64,000 bases of DNA from an uncultured Faecalicatena sp. Its GTDB lineage: Bacteria; Bacillota; Clostridia; Lachnospirales; Lachnospiraceae. Positions within the stretch are counted from its first letter, which is position 1, and the number at the start of each line of letters is the position of its first letter. Of this stretch, positions 60,690 to 64,000 are shown piece by piece. The position numbers and the translations under genes were made by a program. The stretch covers positions 1 through 64,000 of the forward strand of contig CAOKHZ010000016.1 in the NCBI GenBank assembly GCA_948468385.1. Reading direction: 5' to 3'. The notes beneath the pieces are model-generated. The model made no database searches. It had not been told where the DNA came from and was given only the letters and a program-made list of their open reading frames with translations.

Positions 60690-60920
60690 ATGAGGGTGCA
60701 TGGCATTACTGACGTGGAGGCGTTTTTCTCCGTGGTTGATCGGTGCAAAGGGAAGGTGGAATTGGTAACGCCGGACGGGGATCGGTTGAATTTGCGCTCC
60801 AAGCTCTGCCAGTACGTTTCCGTGGCGAGGCTCTTTTCCGGCGATGAAACCCCGGAAATGGAGATTGTCACCGACGAGGCGGAGGACGAAAGGGAACTGA
60901 GGAAATATTTGGTATCATAG
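60690..60920 (+). CDS. Small conserved-looking protein of unknown function
   Basis: A 76-residue protein with an excellent ribosome site (AAGGAGG) and a hydrophobic-polar pattern (DVEAFFSVVDRCKGKVELVT...LRSKLCQYVSVARLF). Acidic C-terminus. It is packed between the cvfB-like gene and dnaE. Family not recognised; coding status supported by site and spacing. Confidence 0.7.
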   Translation: MRVHGITDVEAFFSVVDRCKGKVELVTPDGDRLNLRSKLCQYVSVARLFSGDETPEMEIVTDEAEDERELRKYLVS

Positions 60921-60968
60921 TTACTATTCGTGATTTGATGTAGGAATCATCGGAAGACGGGGTGGCAC

Positions 60969-63900
60969 ATGAGTTTCGCACACTTGCACGTCCATACGGA
61001 GTATAGTCTGTTGGACGGCTCAAATAAAATAAAAGAATATGTGGCGCGTGTCAAGGAACTGGGAATGAACAGCGCGGCAATCACCGACCATGGCGTGATG
61101 TACGGCGTGATTGATTTTTACCGTGCGGCGAAAAAGGAAGGAATCAACCCCATTCTTGGTTGCGAGGTGTACGTCGCGCCGGGGTCGCGCTTTGACCGCG
61201 AGGTGACCGGCGGCGACGACCGGTATTACCATTTGGTCTTGCTGGCGGAGAACAATACGGGATATGCCAACTTGATGAAGATCGTCTCCCGGGGGTTTAC
61301 GGAAGGGTACTATTACAAACCACGCGTGGATAAGGAAATATTGCGCGAGTACCACGAGGGAATCATTGCCCTGAGTGCTTGTCTGGCGGGAGAGGTGCCG
61401 AGATACCTGACCAAAGGGATGTATTCGGAGGCGAAGGAGAAGGCGTTAGAGTATCAGGATATTTTCGGCAAGGGAAATTATTTTTTGGAACTGCAGGATC
61501 ATGGGATTGCGGAACAGGCCGCGGTGAACCAGCGCCTGGTGCAAATGTCGCAGGAGCTGGGAATCGACTTGGTGGCGACAAATGACGTGCATTATACTTA
61601 TGCGGAGGATGAGAAGCCGCATGACATCCTCTTGTGCATCCAGACCGGAAAGAAGCTAAGTGACGAAAACCGGATGCGTTACGAAGGCGGGCAGTATTAC
61701 GTGAAGTCGCCGGAGCAGATGGCGGAGCTGTTTCCCTATGCGTTGCAGGCACTGGAAAATACGCAGAAAATCGCCGACCGTTGTCACGTGGAGATTGAGT
61801 TTGGCGTGACCAAGTTGCCCAAGTTCGACGTGCCGGACGGTCAGACATCGTGGGAATACTTGAACAAGCTGTGTTATGAAGGGCTGGAGCGGCATTATGA
61901 AAATCCGTCCGAGGAATTGCGGGCGCGGTTGAAATACGAGCTGGACACGATTCAGAGCATGGGGTACGTGGATTATTTCCTCATCGTGTGGGACTTTATC
62001 AAATATGCCAAGGATCATGGAATCGCCGTGGGACCGGGGCGTGGCTCGGCGGCCGGCAGCATCGTGTCGTATTGCCTGGAAATTACCAACATTGACCCGA
62101 TCCGTTACCAGCTGCTGTTTGAGCGGTTCTTGAACCCGGAGCGCGTGACCATGCCCGATATCGACGTGGACTTTTGTTTTGAGCGCAGGCCGGAGGTCAT
62201 TGATTATGTGACGGAGAAATATGGCAAGGACCGTGTGGTGCAAATTGTCACGTTCGGTACGCTGGCGGCACGGGGCGTGATTCGCGACGTGGGACGGGTG
62301 ATGGATTTACCATACGCGTTCGTCGATTCCATTGCCAAGATGGTGCCGCAGGAGCTAAACATCACGCTGGACAAGGCATTGAAAATGAATCCCGAGCTGC
62401 GGAAAAGCTATGAGTCGGACGAGCAGGTGAAGTACCTGATTGACATGTCGAAGCGTCTGGAAGGGCTTCCGAGACATTCCTCGATGCATGCCGCCGGCGT
62501 GGTCATCAGCCAGAAGGAAGTGGACGAGTACGTACCGTTGTCCCGCGCGTCGGACGGGACAATCGTGACCCAGTTCACGATGACGACGTTGGAAGAACTC
62601 GGGCTTTTGAAGATGGACTTTCTGGGGCTGCGAACGCTGACCGTGATTCAGAACGCGGTGCGGCTTGCGCATTTAAAAAATCCAACGCTTGACATGGAGC
62701 GGATTGACTACGATGACAAGGTGGTGTTCGATTATATCGGAACTGGAAAGACGGACGGCATTTTCCAGCTGGAAAGTGCCGGGATGAAGGGGTTCATGAA
62801 GGAGTTAAAGCCCCACAGCCTGGAGGACATCATTGCCGGAATCTCGTTATACCGTCCCGGGCCAATGGACTTTATTCCGCAGTATATCAGGGGGAAAAAT
62901 GACGCGAAGTCCATCACCTATGACTGTCCCCAGTTGGAGCCGATTCTGGCCCCGACCTATGGTTGTATCGTTTATCAGGAGCAGGTCATGCAAATCGTGC
63001 GTGACCTGGCAGGATATTCGCTGGGGCGAAGCGATCTTTTGCGCCGTGCCATGTCTAAGAAGAAGGGCGACGTCATGCAGAAAGAGCGGCAGACGTTCGT
63101 CCACGGCGACGAGGAGACGGGCGTTTTAGGTTGTATTAAAAATGGCATCAGCGAACAAGTGGCGAATAAAATATATGATGAGATGATAGATTTTGCCAAG
63201 TACGCGTTTAACAAATCCCATGCGGCGGCTTACGCGGTGGTCGCCTACCAGACGGCGTACTTGAAATATTATTATCCGGTGGAATTTATGGCGGCCTTGA
63301 TGACGTCCGTCATTGAAAACCCGTCCAAGGTGTCGGAGTATATTTACGCCTGCCGCCAGATGGACATTGAGATCCTGCCTCCGGACATTAACCGGGGTTA
63401 TGCGGACTTTTCGGTAGATGATGGGAAAATACGATACGGGCTGGCGGCCATCAAGAGTATCGGCAAGCCGATCATCCATGCCATCGTGGCGGAGAGGAAG
63501 GAATTTGGTGAATTTAAAAATCTGGAAGACTTCATTCATCGGATGTCTGTCAAGGAAACCCTGAACAAGCGTGTCATTGAAAATCTGATCAAGGCGGGGG
63601 CGCTGGATTGTCTGGGCGGTACCAGGAAACAATTCATGACCATTTATATCCAGGTCATGGAGCAGGTAAATCAGGAAAAGAAATATGCGATGAGCGGCCA
63701 GATGACGTTGTTTGACTTTGTTGACGAGGAACAAAAAGCGGATTTCCAAATCAAGCTGCCAAACGTCGGGGAGTATGCGCGGGAGAACATGCTGGCGTTT
63801 GAGAAGGAGGTGCTTGGCATTTACATCAGCGGGCATCCGTTGCAGGCGTACGAGGAGCATTGGAAGAAAATGATTTCCGCCACGACGGCGGACTTCCAGC

Positions 63901-64000
63901 CGGACGAGGAAAGCGGGCGGTCGAAGGTGCACGACGGCGCGAAAGAGATTGTCGGCGGGATGATTAGCGACCGTACCGTGAAGGTGACGAAGACGAACCA
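60969..64000 (+). CDS. dnaE: DNA polymerase III alpha subunit, cut by window end
   Basis: About 1010 codons are open to the last base without a stop; the usual DnaE length is about 1150-1200, so the C-terminal OB-fold and tau-binding end lie outside. The PHP domain starts FAHLHVHTEYSLLDG (residues 3-17), with TDHGVMYG and LGCEVYV. Polymerase motifs: GPGRGSAAGSIVSY (near 355-368) and PDIDVDF (near 396-402), which bears catalytic aspartates; HSSMHAAGVVIS and the LSRASDGT region follow. HASYAVV-type KSHAAAYAVVAYQTAY lies near 740-755. This is the replicative polymerase DnaE of Gram-positive type. The ATG at 60969 lacks a strong ribosome site. Confidence 0.93.
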   Translation, partial: MSFAHLHVHTEYSLLDGSNKIKEYVARVKELGMNSAAITDHGVMYGVIDFYRAAKKEGINPILGCEVYVAPGSRFDREVTGGDDRYYHLVLLAENNTGYANLMKIVSRGFTEGYYYKPRVDKEILREYHEGIIALSACLAGEVPRYLTKGMYSEAKEKALEYQDIFGKGNYFLELQDHGIAEQAAVNQRLVQMSQELGIDLVATNDVHYTYAEDEKPHDILLCIQTGKKLSDENRMRYEGGQYYVKSPEQMAELFPYALQALENTQKIADRCHVEIEFGVTKLPKFDVPDGQTSWEYLNKLCYEGLERHYENPSEELRARLKYELDTIQSMGYVDYFLIVWDFIKYAKDHGIAVGPGRGSAAGSIVSYCLEITNIDPIRYQLLFERFLNPERVTMPDIDVDFCFERRPEVIDYVTEKYGKDRVVQIVTFGTLAARGVIRDVGRVMDLPYAFVDSIAKMVPQELNITLDKALKMNPELRKSYESDEQVKYLIDMSKRLEGLPRHSSMHAAGVVISQKEVDEYVPLSRASDGTIVTQFTMTTLEELGLLKMDFLGLRTLTVIQNAVRLAHLKNPTLDMERIDYDDKVVFDYIGTGKTDGIFQLESAGMKGFMKELKPHSLEDIIAGISLYRPGPMDFIPQYIRGKNDAKSITYDCPQLEPILAPTYGCIVYQEQVMQIVRDLAGYSLGRSDLLRRAMSKKKGDVMQKERQTFVHGDEETGVLGCIKNGISEQVANKIYDEMIDFAKYAFNKSHAAAYAVVAYQTAYLKYYYPVEFMAALMTSVIENPSKVSEYIYACRQMDIEILPPDINRGYADFSVDDGKIRYGLAAIKSIGKPIIHAIVAERKEFGEFKNLEDFIHRMSVKETLNKRVIENLIKAGALDCLGGTRKQFMTIYIQVMEQVNQEKKYAMSGQMTLFDFVDEEQKADFQIKLPNVGEYARENMLAFEKEVLGIYISGHPLQAYEEHWKKMISATTADFQPDEESGRSKVHDGAKEIVGGMISDRTVKVTKTN

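Noticed and set aside
63126-63932. 268-codon minus-strand ORF opposite dnaE
   Set aside because: dnaE is certain in this stretch; the antisense frame is a shadow.

Overview
The window looks like a chromosomal segment of an anaerobic, spore-forming, Gram-positive member of the Clostridia, most likely a Lachnospiraceae-type organism. The basis is a spoIIR homologue, a SPOCS/LysM protein, a non-mevalonate isoprenoid gene (ispE), strong AGGAGG ribosome sites, BspA-like leucine-rich surface proteins ending in a PKTGD sorting-type signal, and many zinc-ribbon and WG-repeat proteins. Species cannot be named from sequence alone.

Region 1 (1-18163) is one long co-directional locus for a Tad/Flp-type pilus or secretion machine: TadZ/CpaE-like, TadA/CpaF ATPase, TadB, a 50-residue membrane protein, TadC, Flp-type pilin, two TadE-like pseudopilins, a large TadG-like protein and an A24 prepilin peptidase. 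Woven into it are a PP2C phosphatase (first gene), a transmembrane Ser/Thr kinase with a beta-propeller sensor (middle) and an FHA protein (last), i.e. a complete write/erase/read phospho-threonine circuit. A good promoter stands before the first gene and a strong RNA hairpin follows the pilin gene.

Region 2 (18164-35667) is an envelope and surface cluster. It holds three BspA-like leucine-rich proteins (the first frameshifted), a lipoprotein, a YARHG protein, an amidase fused to a beta-lactamase-like domain, zinc-ribbon/WG-repeat membrane proteins, and an O-antigen-ligase-like polymerase translationally coupled to a penicillin-binding transpeptidase.

Region 3 (35668-41495) is an accessory scar zone. 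It contains a relic PIN-toxin fragment, an orphan ORF, two type II toxin-antitoxin modules with readable promoters, a decayed and an intact AAA-ATPase/PD-(D/E)XK protein, a pair of covarying hairpins at a deletion junction, and large palindromes.

Region 4 (41496-47619) is core and sporulation-related: a PrcB-like lipoprotein, SPOCS-LysM protein, ispE, a GntR regulator, spoIIR and a cation diffusion facilitator. Region 5 (47636-55962) is a sugar or sugar-acid operon: GntR/FCD regulator, terminator, promoter flanked by two identical palindromic operators, ribose-type ABC transporter with two permeases, alpha/beta hydrolase and IlvD/EDD dehydratase. Region 6 (56065-64000) holds a DUF305 protein, a broken Rpn-like nuclease gene, an acyl-ACP thioesterase, an FAD oxidoreductase, a CvfB-like S1 protein, a small unknown gene and the first ~1010 codons of dnaE, cut by the window end. 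No rRNA, tRNA, CRISPR array or intact insertion sequence was recognised.
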